A stretch of DNA of 64,000 bases from Rhizobium sp. Q54 (GTDB lineage: Bacteria > Pseudomonadota > Alphaproteobacteria > UBA2966 > CAIVPW01). The stretch is taken from NCBI GenBank assembly GCA_945889645.1, contig CAMDCA010000004.1, forward strand, positions 1-64,000. The letters are read 5' to 3'. The notes beneath the pieces are model-generated. The model had not been told where the DNA came from. It was given only the letters and a program-made list of their open reading frames with translations, and did no database searches. Positions 34,568 through 45,724 of the stretch are shown piece by piece; positions within the stretch are counted from its first letter, which is position 1, and each line of letters starts with the position of its first letter. The translations under genes and the position numbers were made by a program.

Positions 34568-35275
34568 GTGCGCCCGTTCACCATCCTGGTGATTCTGGCG
34601 CTGGCCGCATTCTTTGCCGCCGTTGCGGCGCTGGGATTGTGGTTCGGACGCCTGGCCGGCGAGCACGCCGGGCCGCCAACGATCCAGGCGGCGGCGACAC
34701 CGCCGGCACCGGCACCGCCCACCACCGCGCAACCCGATGCACCGCAACGAACCTTCGCGGCTGTCGTGCCATACCGGCCGGCCGCGCCGCCCAGCACCAT
34801 CAGCGCGTTCCGGCTGATGGATCACGAGCGCAAGGTGGTGACCGAGGCGGACCTGCGCGGGCACTACTCGCTGGTGTTCTTCGGCTACACCAACTGCCTG
34901 CAAGTCTGCGGACCGACGCTCGCCAATCTGTCGCTGGCGATGGATGAACTCGGCACCGCCGCCGAGTCGATCAACGTCTACTTCATCACCGTCGACCCGA
35001 AGCGCGACACGCGCACGGTGATGGAGGCATACGTGCGCGGCACCAACGAACGCATTCGCGGCGTCACCGGAACGGACGAGCAAGTCGAAGCGGCGCTGGC
35101 GGCGTTCGGGGCCGAGCGCATTGTGCACCCGGCCGCGACCACCGAGATCAACGACACCCTGATCGAACACACGGCGGTGGTATTTTTCCTGGATCGCGAG
35201 GGCCGCTACAAAACCCACTTCCGCGAAGGCATGCCGGCGTTCGAAATGGCAATGGCGATCCGCAACGGCTGGTAG
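34568..35275 (+). CDS. second SCO1/SenC family protein
   Basis: The 235-residue paralogue of the preceding gene starts with GTG. The anchor is TILVILALAAFFAAVAALGL, then an Ala/Pro-rich linker of about 50 residues (PPAPAPPTTAQPD). The SCO core keeps C-x3-C in FFGYTNCLQVCGPTLA and the His in IEHTAVVFFLD, with YFITVDPKRDT. The replacement of the Pro residues around the Cys pair (CPDVCP to CLQVCG) may alter metal or redox properties. The tandem arrangement suggests duplication and division of labour, for example copper delivery and thiol reduction. Confidence 0.9.
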   Translation: MRPFTILVILALAAFFAAVAALGLWFGRLAGEHAGPPTIQAAATPPAPAPPTTAQPDAPQRTFAAVVPYRPAAPPSTISAFRLMDHERKVVTEADLRGHYSLVFFGYTNCLQVCGPTLANLSLAMDELGTAAESINVYFITVDPKRDTRTVMEAYVRGTNERIRGVTGTDEQVEAALAAFGAERIVHPAATTEINDTLIEHTAVVFFLDREGRYKTHFREGMPAFEMAMAIRNGW

Positions 35276-35284
35276 CCGCCGCCG

Positions 35285-35473
35285 TTAAGCGCCCGGGATG
35301 TACGTCTCCGGCGGATCGCTGTTGAAGACTTCGGAGACCAGGCCGGAGCCGACGATCACGGCGCCGATCCCGGCGACCCACAACACGAACATGTGGCCGT
35401 TGCTGAATCCCCACCACGCCGCGGCGACACAGAGGAGCGTGAGCACGCCGGGGACGAGGATGCGTTTGGACAT
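35285..35473 (-). CDS. small two-helix membrane protein
   Basis: The 62-residue product has two hydrophobic stretches, ILVPGVLTLLCVAAAWWGF and FVLWVAGIGAVIVGSGLVS, joined by a short SNGHM turn, and a polar tail (EVFNSDPPETYIPGA). It begins six bases after the gyrB stop on the same strand and is probably translated from the gyrB message. Family and function are unknown. Confidence 0.65.
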   Translation of the reverse strand: MSKRILVPGVLTLLCVAAAWWGFSNGHMFVLWVAGIGAVIVGSGLVSEVFNSDPPETYIPGA

Positions 35474-35479
35474 GAGCCC

Positions 35480-39213
<3,734 letters not shown>

Positions 39214-39243
39214 ACGGTGGCCTGTGCTTGGACCCGACGGGGT

Positions 39244-40359
39244 CTAGACGCGCATGGGCATCAGGACGTACAGCGCGCCCTGATCGGAGGTGTCGCGCAC
39301 GATGGTCGGCGACACCGCGTCAGCGAACGCGAACTCGGCCGATTCGCCGTCGATCTCACCCAGGATCTCGATGAGGTAGCGGGCATTGAAGCCGATCTCG
39401 ATGGCGCCGGCGTCGTAGCCGACGGCGAGTTCTTCGATGGCCGACGCGTTCTCGGCCGACGACGCGGACAGCGTCGCCTTGCCCTTGTCGAGGGCGATCT
39501 TCACCGCGCGCGACTTCTCGGTCGACACGGTGGAGACGCGATCGATAGCGGCGGAAAACGCCTTGGCGTCAACCTCGAGCATCTTGTCGTTGCCGCTCGG
39601 GATGACGCGCTGGTAGTCGGGGAACGTGCCGTCGATCAGCTTGGAGGTCAGCACGGCGCCGTCGAACTCCGCGCGAATCTTGCTCTCGGACAGGGACAGT
39701 GTGATCTCGGCGTCGCGGCCTTCGATCAGGCGGTACATCTCGGCCACGACCTTGCGCGGCACGATGACGCCCGGAATCTGCGCCGCGCCCTTGGGCAGCG
39801 CGGTTTCGATGCGCGCCAGGCGGTGACCGTCGGTCGCCACCGCGCGCAGGGAGGTCCCGCCGTCGGTCTTGGCGGCATGCAGGTACACGCCGGTCAGGTA
39901 GTATCGCGTCTCTTCCGTCGAGATGGCGAAGCGCGTCTTCTCGATCAGGCGGCGCAGATCTGCGGCCGCGAGGTTGAACTTGTGCGGCAGGTCGCCTTCC
40001 GGCATCAGCGGGAAATCTTCGCGATCCAGGCTGGGCAAGTGGAAGCGCGAGCGTCCCGCGCGCACCAGCAGGCGGCCATCGGGCTCAGATGTCAGCTCGA
40101 CCTCGGCACCATCGGGCAGCTTGCGCACGATGTCGTACAGCGTCTGCGCCGGCACCGTGGTGCCGCCGGGCTGATCGACCGTCGCATCGACGTGCTCGAC
40201 CATCCACAGGTCGAGGTCGGTGGCGGTGAGCGCGAGCTTGCCCGCCTTGGCGTCCAGCAGGACGTTGGACAGGATCGGGATGGTATTGCGCCGCTCGACA
40301 ACGCTCTGCATGTGCTGGAGCGACTTCAAGAGCGCGGCGCGTTCGATACGGAGCTTCAT
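39244..40359 (-). CDS. dnaN: DNA polymerase III beta subunit (sliding clamp)
   Basis: The 371-residue clamp has the three repeated domains of the family. It starts MKLRIERAALLKSLQHMQSV; other typical stretches are RRNTIPILSNVLL, LDLWMVEHVDA, FPLMPEGD, TRYYLTGVYLH, ATDGHRLARI, LIDGTFPDYQRVIPSGND and the terminal ALYVLMPMRV that forms the protein-binding pocket. ATG at 40359 matches the family N-terminus exactly; the longer track start is discarded. It is 30 bases upstream of recF, in the usual dnaA-dnaN-recF-gyrB order. Confidence 0.97.
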   Translation of the reverse strand: MKLRIERAALLKSLQHMQSVVERRNTIPILSNVLLDAKAGKLALTATDLDLWMVEHVDATVDQPGGTTVPAQTLYDIVRKLPDGAEVELTSEPDGRLLVRAGRSRFHLPSLDREDFPLMPEGDLPHKFNLAAADLRRLIEKTRFAISTEETRYYLTGVYLHAAKTDGGTSLRAVATDGHRLARIETALPKGAAQIPGVIVPRKVVAEMYRLIEGRDAEITLSLSESKIRAEFDGAVLTSKLIDGTFPDYQRVIPSGNDKMLEVDAKAFSAAIDRVSTVSTEKSRAVKIALDKGKATLSASSAENASAIEELAVGYDAGAIEIGFNARYLIEILGEIDGESAEFAFADAVSPTIVRDTSDQGALYVLMPMRV

Positions 40360-40626
40360 GGGATCAGGCGAGCCACGCGGAACGCGTGGAGTCCGGTGAG
40401 AGGGGCAGACCTGCCTCCGGCGAGGCCGAAAGCACCCGGAAGAAACCGTGTCGCGGCGAGCTGCCGAGGAGCGACAAGACGTGCAGAGACACGGGCTGCA
40501 ACCGGGGCGGCACGATAGCATAGGGGCGTCCAGGCAGCATGGGTTTTTGGCCTGTGGGGAGGATGATTTTCTCCAACCCAATCAGCCAGTTAGTTTGGTT
40601 TCGCGGCGCCCCCGAATTGGCCCCGC

Positions 40627-40941
40627 CTAGTTGGCGCCGGGCGCCCCGCGCGGGGGTAGCAGAAACCGCGCCATGGCGACCTCGATGCGGCCCAGCGCGC
40701 TGTACACCGCGGTGGGATCGCGGGCCACGCCCGGCGCCCCCTCAAGTTCGCGCGCCAGCAGCTCGTGGTCGCGGATCGCCGGGTAGTCGCGCAGCGCGGC
40801 CGCAAGCGCTCGCGGGCGCTCGCGGCCTGCCATCAGGACGAAGCTCCGCCCTCTCCGGGAGGAACCGTGAGGCGTTGGCCGCCTCCCCCGCCGCCCCTCC
40901 CCCACCACCTCCGCCGCCTGCTTGGGCGACTTGCACGCCAA
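40627..40941 (-). CDS. doubtful small protein between dnaA and dnaN, possibly frameshifted
   Basis: A 104-residue ORF with a TTG start. The C-terminal half (RALAAALRDYPAIRDHELLARELEGAPG and onwards to RFLLPPRGAPGAN) reads like real helical protein with high third-position GC. The N-terminal half is basic and shapeless. Just upstream, in another frame, 41042-40960 begins with a good membrane leader (MHKPTLRQKTWIGLSAVVLAAAS). A frameshift within the G-rich run near 40890-40920 would join them into one anchored protein. The family is unknown. It could also be non-coding. Confidence 0.3.
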   Translation of the reverse strand: MACKSPKQAAEVVGEGRRGRRPTPHGSSRRGRSFVLMAGRERPRALAAALRDYPAIRDHELLARELEGAPGVARDPTAVYSALGRIEVAMARFLLPPRGAPGAN

Positions 40942-41082
40942 CGACGGCGGACGCCGTTTCGGACGCTGGCCACAGACGCGGCAGCGAGCACGACGGCGCT
41001 GAGACCGATCCAGGTCTTCTGCCGCAAGGTCGGTTTGTGCATGGACGACGCTGCCTCCGCCGGCAGCGCGGCCGGCGCGGGC

Positions 41083-42531
41083 TTAGCCCTCGAGGGAGCG
41101 CTTGAGGAGCTCGATGTCCTCGGCCAGGGCGGCGTCTTCGCGCTTCAGTTCGTCGATCTTGCGCACCGCGTGCATGACCGTAGTGTGGTCGCGGCCGCCG
41201 AACTTACGGCCGATCTCCGGCAGGCTGCGGGTCGTCAGCTGCTTGCACAGGTACATGGCGACCTGCCGCGGGCGGGCGACGGCGCGGGCACGGCGCGGGC
41301 TATGCATGTCGCCGAGCCGCACGTTGAAGTGCTCGGCGACGCGCTTCTGAATGTCCTCGATCGACACGCGGCGGTCGTTGGCGCGCAGGAGGTCTTTCAA
41401 GACTTCCTGGGTCGTTTCCAGCGTGATCGGGCGGCCGACTAGGTTCGAATAGGCCAGCACGCGGTTCAGGCCGCCTTCCAGCTCGCGCACGTTGGAGGTG
41501 ATGCGGTGGGCCAGGAACTCCAGAACCTGCTGGGGCACCTTGGCGCCGACCTGCTCCGCCTTGGAGTGCAGGATGCCGAGGCGCAGTTCGTAATCGGTGG
41601 CGTGAATGTCGGCCACCAGGCCCCAGCCCAGACGGGAGCGCATGCGCTCTTCCATATGGTCGAGGTCGGAGGGCGTGCGGTCGCCCGAGATGATGATCTG
41701 CCGGTTCTGGTCGATCAGCGCGTTGAAGGTGTGGAAGAACTCTTCCTGGGTCGATTCCTTGCCGGCGATGAACTGCACGTCGTCGACCATCAGCACGTCG
41801 ACCGAGCGCAGCTGCTCCTTGAACGGCATGACGTTCTTATCGCGCAGCGCGCGGACGAACTCGTACATGAAGCGTTCGGCCGAGAGGTAGGCGATGCGCC
41901 GCTCGGGGAACTTCTTCTGCATGTGATGCGCGATGGCGTGCATCAAATGCGTCTTGCCCAGACCGGCGCCGCCGGCCAGGTACAGCGGATTGAACGGCAC
42001 CGTCTCGGCCTCGGCCACGCGCAGCGCGGCGGCATAGGCGAGCTCGTTGGGCTTGCCGACGATGAAGTGCTCGAACGTCAGTTTCTGCGCCGCCTCGGCG
42101 GCCGGGAGGGCGAAGCGCGCTTCGATCTCCAACCCGTCGGCGCCAATCAGCTTGGGTGCGCCCTCGCGCGCCAGGCGGCGCTGCGCGGGAGCAACGCTTG
42201 CGGCGGCGACGAGGATGTCGACCGAATCGCACGCCGCGTCCTCGCCCTGCCACAGGGTGCGGATGCGGTCGGCGTAGTTCTTGACCACCCAGTCGCGCAT
42301 GAACCGCGTCGGCACAGTCAGGCGCACGGCGCGGCCGGACGCATCGACCAGCTCGACCGGGCGCAGCCAGCTATTGAACGCGGCCTCGCCGACCTCGCCG
42401 CGCAGGCGATTGCGCACGCGTTCCCAGCAGGAGCGCTGCTCAAGGGTTGGCGCAATCATGGCGGCTTCGATCGTCACGTCGGTCTCTTCTTCCGTCTCGG
42501 TGTGCTCGGGGCGGCGGGGCGGGGCGCTCAT
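41083..42531 (-). CDS. dnaA: chromosomal replication initiator protein
   Basis: The 482-residue initiator binds DnaA boxes and melts the origin. Domain I is CWERVRNRLRGEVGEAAFNSWLRPVE, the AAA+ domain has LTFEHFIVGKPNELAYAAAL, Walker A AGGAGLGKTHLMHAI, Walker B VLMVDDVQFIAGK, and the DNA-binding domain ends with SLPEIGRKFGGRDHTTVMHAVRKI. ATG at 42531 overlaps the stop of the rhodanese gene (ATGA), so dnaA appears translationally coupled to it. The longer track ORF crosses the rhodanese gene in another frame. It is co-oriented with dnaN, recF and gyrB. Confidence 0.97.
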   Translation of the reverse strand: MSAPPRRPEHTETEEETDVTIEAAMIAPTLEQRSCWERVRNRLRGEVGEAAFNSWLRPVELVDASGRAVRLTVPTRFMRDWVVKNYADRIRTLWQGEDAACDSVDILVAAASVAPAQRRLAREGAPKLIGADGLEIEARFALPAAEAAQKLTFEHFIVGKPNELAYAAALRVAEAETVPFNPLYLAGGAGLGKTHLMHAIAHHMQKKFPERRIAYLSAERFMYEFVRALRDKNVMPFKEQLRSVDVLMVDDVQFIAGKESTQEEFFHTFNALIDQNRQIIISGDRTPSDLDHMEERMRSRLGWGLVADIHATDYELRLGILHSKAEQVGAKVPQQVLEFLAHRITSNVRELEGGLNRVLAYSNLVGRPITLETTQEVLKDLLRANDRRVSIEDIQKRVAEHFNVRLGDMHSPRRARAVARPRQVAMYLCKQLTTRSLPEIGRKFGGRDHTTVMHAVRKIDELKREDAALAEDIELLKRSLEG

Positions 42532-42989
42532 GTCTGCACCCACGGCAGACCGGCAGCCTTCCAGCCGTTGGCAGAGCCACGGTGGCGCTTCCCGTCCGGG
42601 TCGCCCTCGAAGCCCTCGTCGACGTTGAAACATCGGGTGTAGCCGCGCGCCGTAGCAATGGCAGCGGCAGCAGCGGAGCGGGCGCCGGAACGGCACAAGA
42701 ACAAAACAGGGATATCCGTGTTCGGGATGGCGCGGGCGATCGTGGCGATGAAATCCGGGTTCGTGTCCCGGTCGGGGAACGTCTGCCACTCGATCAGGAG
42801 GGGCCGCTTTCCAATGGTGGAGAGATCGGGTGTGCCCACGTACGTCCACTCCGCCATCGTCCGCACATCGACGAGGGTGGCGTTCTTATCTTCAACGAGC
42901 AGTCGCCATGCCTCACTGGGAGAGATGTCGCCTGCGTACCCTGATGCGGGAGTTATGCGTACCGGTTGATCGGATATCCGTTCCGGCAT
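42528..42989 (-). CDS. rhodanese-like sulfurtransferase overlapping dnaA
   Basis: The 153-residue single rhodanese domain begins MPERISDQPVRITPASG. Motifs are GYAGDISPSEAWRLLVEDKNATLVDVRTMAEWTYVG, with the active Cys in VPVLFLCRSGARSAAAAAI-like context (C-R-S-G-A-R-S) and a tail NVDEGFEGDPDGKRHRGSANGWKAAGLPW that is common to this subfamily. It would accept or carry sulfane sulfur in the cytosol. The stop overlaps the dnaA start by four bases, an unusual placement between rpsT and dnaA. ATG at 42989 was chosen by alignment and appearance; the track start is five residues longer. Confidence 0.88.
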   Translation of the reverse strand: MPERISDQPVRITPASGYAGDISPSEAWRLLVEDKNATLVDVRTMAEWTYVGTPDLSTIGKRPLLIEWQTFPDRDTNPDFIATIARAIPNTDIPVLFLCRSGARSAAAAAIATARGYTRCFNVDEGFEGDPDGKRHRGSANGWKAAGLPWVQT

Positions 42990-43089
42990 GCACACGCGTC
43001 CCAACGTCCGGCTCCCGTCAGGGAGCAGCCAAGGTGAATGCGAAACCGAAACGAAAGGTTCCGCAGAGTTCGTTGAAGTGATCGCCCCC

Positions 43090-43548
43090 CGAAGTTCTTC
43101 ACTACGCCAATCCAGATCGCAAATTAGTTAGACGACAACAATAACGACGTGCCGTCCGCGACCGAATTACTTGCTCAATTTCAGTGAACTCCCGCTTGGG
43201 AGAATTGAAGGGTAGTGGAGCGACTGCTGAGGTGCAACAGGTCTGAAATGCGAACGCGAAGAATGTGAAGCCGCGATGCGTGTCTGCAACGCCGAACGAC
43301 AAGATGTAGATGAGTCACACACTTGCGCGCGGCAGCGCGCCGCAGTCGCCCACGTGCGTTCGCGTTTTCACTGTCGGTGCGGGGCGAATTTGCACACACG
43401 CTGCGCAGTCGTTGCCGACTCGTGCGCCAACTTTGTGACGCGACGCACAAACGTACGGTTGCACGAACGGAACAATGGCTCGCGTGCGCACCGTCGTACG
43501 CGCATCGAAACATCGCGCACGACAACGCACGTCGTGCAGACACACGAC
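43090..43548. other. AT-richer gene-free region upstream of rhodanese-dnaA, origin or promoter candidate
   Basis: About 590 bases separate the rhodanese start from rpsT. The part from 43090 is visibly less GC-rich than the rest of the window (for example AAATTAGTTAGACGACAACA) and has no ORF with protein-like composition. It carries many CGCAC/GTGCG strings and the inverted repeat GCACGAC...GTCGTGC at 43517-43537. No perfect TTATCCACA box was found; the nearest are two-mismatch forms (ATTTGCACA, TGAGTCACA). It must at least hold the promoter for the rhodanese-dnaA transcript. Confidence 0.35.
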
Positions 43549-43589
43549 GAAAAAACGTTGCAGATGAAGTGGAGCGGGCTTACGCCCGC
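43549..43589 (-). terminator. terminator candidate at the end of rpsT
   Basis: On the minus strand GCGGGC-GTAA-GCCCGC forms a perfect 6-bp hairpin that includes the rpsT stop codon. A run of six T residues follows about 24 bases later. The distance is long for a classical intrinsic terminator. Confidence 0.4.
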
Positions 43590-43852
43590 GCGGACATCGC
43601 TTTGATGCGCGCCGAGAGACGCGAAATCTTCCGCGACGCGGCGTTCGGATGAATCAGGCGACGGCCGGCAGTGCGCTGCAACTCCGGCTGGGCGTCCTTG
43701 AACGCGGCAACTGCAGTGGCCTGATCACCACCAGCGATGGCTTCCTCGACCTTGCGCACGGACGTCCGCAACCGGCTCATGCGGCTGGTGTTGATCGCCT
43801 CGTGGCGAGCATTACGACGGATGCGAATGATCGCTGACTTATGGTGCGCCAT
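43580..43852 (-). CDS. rpsT: 30S ribosomal protein S20
   Basis: The 90-residue basic protein binds 16S rRNA early in 30S assembly. The opening MAHHKSAIIRIRRNARHEAIN corresponds to the family start (MANxKSAxKRIRxN), followed by SRLRTSVRKVEEAIAGGD and the C-terminal HPNAASRKISRLSARIKAM. The position upstream of dnaA is typical of alphaproteobacteria. The stop codon lies within a hairpin. Confidence 0.97.
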   Translation of the reverse strand: MAHHKSAIIRIRRNARHEAINTSRMSRLRTSVRKVEEAIAGGDQATAVAAFKDAQPELQRTAGRRLIHPNAASRKISRLSARIKAMSARA

Positions 43853-43967
43853 GGAGCCTGTCTTGCTGGTGGAGACCCGCGGGTAAGGCGGGGCAAGGGG
43901 GGTGTATAACGAACGCCGCGCTGCTCCGTCAAGGCGCGCATCCGTGCGTTCTGGCCTTTTCCGCCGC

Positions 43968-44804
43968 CTAGCGCTGCCGCCGCGGGCAGAAAAAGGTCGA
44001 TCGCCCGCCCTGGGTGACGCGCTGCACGCGGCAGCGGGCGCCCGGTTTGCAGCCCGGACAGCGCTCTCCCTCGCGCCCGTAGACCGACCAGCGGTCCTGG
44101 AAATAGCCGAGCTCGCCCGACGCCTGGACGTAGTCGCGCAGGGACGAACCCCCGGCCGCGATGGCGTCGGTCAGCACCGCCCGCACGGCCGCGACGAGGC
44201 CGGCGATGGCGCGCGGTCGGACGGATTCGGCCGCGCGATCGGGCGACAGGCCGGCGCGATACAGCGCCTCGCACACATAGATATTGCCGAGGCCAGCGAC
44301 GACGCGTTGGTCCATCAGGGCGTTCTTGAGCGGCGCACGCTTGCCGCTGAATTCCTCCGCCAGGTACGCCGCGTGGAAGTCCGGACCGAGCGGTTCCGGC
44401 CCCATGGCGGCGAGCAGCGGATGCTGGGGTGCCTCCGCCACCGTGGTCAGCAACATTAGGCCAAAGCGGCGCGGATCGCTGAACGCAACCGACACGTCGT
44501 CGTCGAAGCGGAAGGCGACGTGTTCGTGCAGCTTCGGCTTCTCGGGCGGCCCTTGGTGCAGGACCATGCGGCCCGACATACCCAGGTGCGCGAGCAGCAC
44601 CGTCTCGTCGTCGAACGTAAGAAGCAGGTACTTGCCGCGCCGGCCGGCGTCGATCAGGCGGCGTCCCTCCAACCGCTTGGCAAAGCCGGACGGGAACGGC
44701 ACGCGCAGGTCCTTGCGGCGCAATTCCACGTGCGCCAGGCGCCGCCCGAGCAACTTGGCGGCAAGGCCGGCGCGCACCGTCTCGACTTCTGGAAGTTCCG
44801 GCAC
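43968..44804 (-). CDS. mutM: formamidopyrimidine-DNA glycosylase with an altered zinc finger
   Basis: The 278-residue glycosylase/lyase removes 8-oxoguanine. GTG at 44804 gives M-PELPEVETVRAGL, which places the catalytic Pro directly after the initiator Met with Glu next, as the mechanism requires; the longer track start cannot be right. KYLLLTFDDETVLLAHLGMSGR, DPRRFGLMLL, and GLGNIYVCEALYRAGLSP are present. The C-terminal zinc finger reads CPGC...GGRSTFFCPRRQ: the last of the four Cys ligands is Arg. A further Cys (PGARCRV) might substitute. It diverges from ubiE. Confidence 0.95.
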   Translation of the reverse strand: MPELPEVETVRAGLAAKLLGRRLAHVELRRKDLRVPFPSGFAKRLEGRRLIDAGRRGKYLLLTFDDETVLLAHLGMSGRMVLHQGPPEKPKLHEHVAFRFDDDVSVAFSDPRRFGLMLLTTVAEAPQHPLLAAMGPEPLGPDFHAAYLAEEFSGKRAPLKNALMDQRVVAGLGNIYVCEALYRAGLSPDRAAESVRPRAIAGLVAAVRAVLTDAIAAGGSSLRDYVQASGELGYFQDRWSVYGREGERCPGCKPGARCRVQRVTQGGRSTFFCPRRQR

Positions 44805-44883
44805 GGGATCTCTGCCCTGGACGGCCATGGCGGCCTGGGCCGGGTTCGTAGCAAGAGTCGGGGCCGCGCGCTATTGTCGGGCC

Positions 44884-45699
44884 ATGACACGAGCGCCGGG
44901 AGCCAAGGCGTCGGCCCCCCAGGCCTCGCCTCCCCCACCCGTCGGCGACGCCGACCCGGGGTCCAACACACTTTTTGGAAGGCGCACCGTACCGGTGGCC
45001 GAAAAGGCCAGCTTGGTGCGCGACGTCTTCCAGGGCGTGGCCTCGCGCTACGACCTGATGAACGACCTGATGAGTGGCGGCGTCCACCGGATGTGGAAGT
45101 CCGAGATGGTCGATTGGCTCAATCCGCGCCCCGGCATCGTTCTGGCCGACATCGCCGGCGGGACCGGCGACATCGCCTTCCGCGTCCTGGACCGCGTCCG
45201 CGACGCCGGAGCAATCACGGTCATCGATGCATCACCGGCCATGCTCGAGGTTGGCCGCGATCGCGCCCTCGACCGCGGCATCGTCGATGCGGTGCGGTTC
45301 GTCGGCGGCGACGCCGAGCGCCTGCCGCTGCCCGACGCCAGCCAGGACGCGTGCACCAATGCCTTCGGCCTGCGCAACGTCACCCGCTTGGACAACGCCC
45401 TGGCCGACGTGTGCCGCGTGCTGCGTTGGGGCGGACGGTTCGTGGCGCTGGAATTCGGCGGGCCGGTGGCCGCGGGCCTCGACCGCGCCTACGACACCTA
45501 CTCGCAACAGGTACTGCCGCGCCTGGGCGGCTGGGTCACCGGCCGCGGCGACGCCTACCAGTACCTGGTGGACAGCATCCGCAACTTCCCGCCCCGCGCC
45601 GAAGTGGTTGCCCGCATGGAGCGCGCCGGCCTGGGACGCGTGCGCACCCGTGCGCTGGCCGGCGGCATCGCCACGCTGTATTCGGCGTGGCGCATTTAG
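44884..45699 (+). CDS. ubiE: ubiquinone/menaquinone C-methyltransferase
   Basis: A 271-residue methyltransferase of quinone synthesis. After a proline-rich leader of about 28 residues comes the family signature KASLVRDVFQGVASRYDLMNDLMSGGVHRMWK, motif I VLADIAGGTGDIAFRVLD, VIDASPAMLEVGRDRA, DACTNAFGLRNVTR and the terminal LAGGIATLYSAWRI. ATG at 44884 removes the non-homologous leader in the track ORF. The next gene, ubiB, follows closely on the same strand, so the pair is an operon for ubiquinone. Confidence 0.95.
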   Translation: MTRAPGAKASAPQASPPPPVGDADPGSNTLFGRRTVPVAEKASLVRDVFQGVASRYDLMNDLMSGGVHRMWKSEMVDWLNPRPGIVLADIAGGTGDIAFRVLDRVRDAGAITVIDASPAMLEVGRDRALDRGIVDAVRFVGGDAERLPLPDASQDACTNAFGLRNVTRLDNALADVCRVLRWGGRFVALEFGGPVAAGLDRAYDTYSQQVLPRLGGWVTGRGDAYQYLVDSIRNFPPRAEVVARMERAGLGRVRTRALAGGIATLYSAWRI

Positions 45700-45724
45700 G
45701 TAGGGGCCCGAAGGAGTGACGGCT

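Noticed and set aside
43090-43560. Consensus DnaA boxes and small ORFs in the gap by rpsT
   Set aside because: No TTATNCACA match better than two mismatches; the ORFs there are Cys/Arg-rich in several frames at once and look random.
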